From: Opitutia bacterium
GTDB lineage: Bacteria; Verrucomicrobiota; Verrucomicrobiia; Opitutales; T3Sed10-336
Assembly: GCA_003558065.1 (NCBI GenBank)
Contig: PWMU01000075.1
Location: 1 to 52,504 of the forward strand
Direction of reading: 5' to 3'
Length of the DNA stretch: 52,504 nucleotides
Below, in pieces: positions 52,342 through 52,504 of the stretch; positions within the stretch are counted from its first letter, which is position 1; the number at the start of each line of letters is the position of its first letter. The position numbers were made by a program, and so were the translations under genes. The notes beneath the pieces are model-generated. The model did no database searches. It saw only the letters and a list, made by a program, of their open reading frames with translations, and had not been told where the DNA came from.

Positions 52342-52504
52342 TCACGGCCGCGATCCGCTGCGCCTTCGCCGGATCCAGGTCAGAAGCAAGGCGGCCCCGC
52401 CACCGGCGAACGCGAAAAAGGAGGGTTCCGGAATGACGCTGACCGTTCCTTCAATTTCGTAACCGGCCGTTCGCCAGTCGCCTCCTCCCGTGGTGGAGCG
52501 GGAG
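52342..52504 (-). CDS. C-terminus of a PEP-CTERM exported protein (5' end outside window)
   Basis: About 53 codons open to the right edge. The end reads VSVIPEPSFFAFAGGGAALL LTWIRRRRSGSRP: a Pro-Glu-Pro motif, a hydrophobic helix and an Arg-rich tail, i.e. the PEP-CTERM signal for exosortase-mediated export in bacteria with EPS-type surfaces. The body of the protein lies beyond the window. Confidence 0.8.
   Translation of the reverse strand, partial: SRSTTGGGDWRTAGYEIEGTVSVIPEPSFFAFAGGGAALLLTWIRRRRSGSRP

Overview
The window looks like chromosome from a GC-rich, polysaccharide-degrading member of the Verrucomicrobiota, most likely the Opitutia (Puniceicoccales or Coraliomargarita-like lineages). 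The clues are many secreted carbohydrate-active and beta-propeller proteins, recurrent C-terminal modules of the form Y-x-I/V-E-S-S-x-D-x-x-x-W-T...F-R-V, a PEP-CTERM sorting tail at the right edge, a DnaE2-type polymerase, a TonB-receptor remnant, a tRNA-Arg without an encoded CCA end, and frequent GTG/TTG or weak-Shine-Dalgarno starts. This placement is inferred from protein families, not from a marker gene.

Layout. 0-4.2 kb: 3' part of dnaE2, an AraC regulator and rnk. 4.3-7.1 kb: two minus-strand secreted proteins sharing a C-terminal module. 7.5-15.9 kb: a plus-strand sugar block with a Gfo/Idh/MocA-aldo/keto-reductase fusion, a phosphodiester glycosidase (NAGPA type), a beta-lactamase-fold serine hydrolase, a large secreted putative lyase and a GH43-like propeller. 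15.9-22.0 kb, minus strand: a multidomain M14 carboxypeptidase and an unusual ABC protein fusing a family-5 solute-binding domain to a DppB-like permease. 22.2-24.9 kb: an alpha-L-rhamnosidase (GH78). 25.0-31.7 kb: intact genes (URO-D-like protein, glutamate dehydrogenase, GNAT acetyltransferase) between four damaged loci. Two of these keep both ends and lack the middle, one keeps only a few N-terminal codons plus its C-terminus, and one is an isolated fragment. A dispersed repeat also lies here. 31.8-36.0 kb: a Tat-exported aldo/keto reductase, a small histidine-bearing membrane protein, and the nickel-pincer cofactor genes larE (divergent) and larC-larB, closed by a strong terminator. 36.3-43.0 kb: a sodium/solute symporter, a fungal-type cytosine deaminase, a second URO-D-like protein, a DUF6807 protein, a TonB-receptor tail remnant and a secreted propeller. 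43.4-46.4 kb: a ThuA-alginate-lyase fusion and an NHL propeller. 46.5-52.5 kb: a TrpB2-type tryptophan synthase beta chain, biosynthetic arginine decarboxylase with a textbook terminator, tRNA-Arg(CCG), a Cys-rich unknown, divergent dps and thioredoxin-like ferredoxin genes, and the PEP-CTERM tail.

How it works together. The 4-25 kb and 40-46 kb blocks read as a loose polysaccharide and uronate/rhamnose scavenging repertoire: extracellular lyases and glycosidases, oxidoreductases for unusual sugars, an ABC importer component and an AraC sensor. The lar genes make the nickel-pincer nucleotide of LarA-type racemases, but no larA is present here. The most distinctive features are three domain fusions, the three-cysteine LarE beside a small His-led membrane protein, and the cluster of genes with missing middles, which is either real gene decay or an assembly problem.
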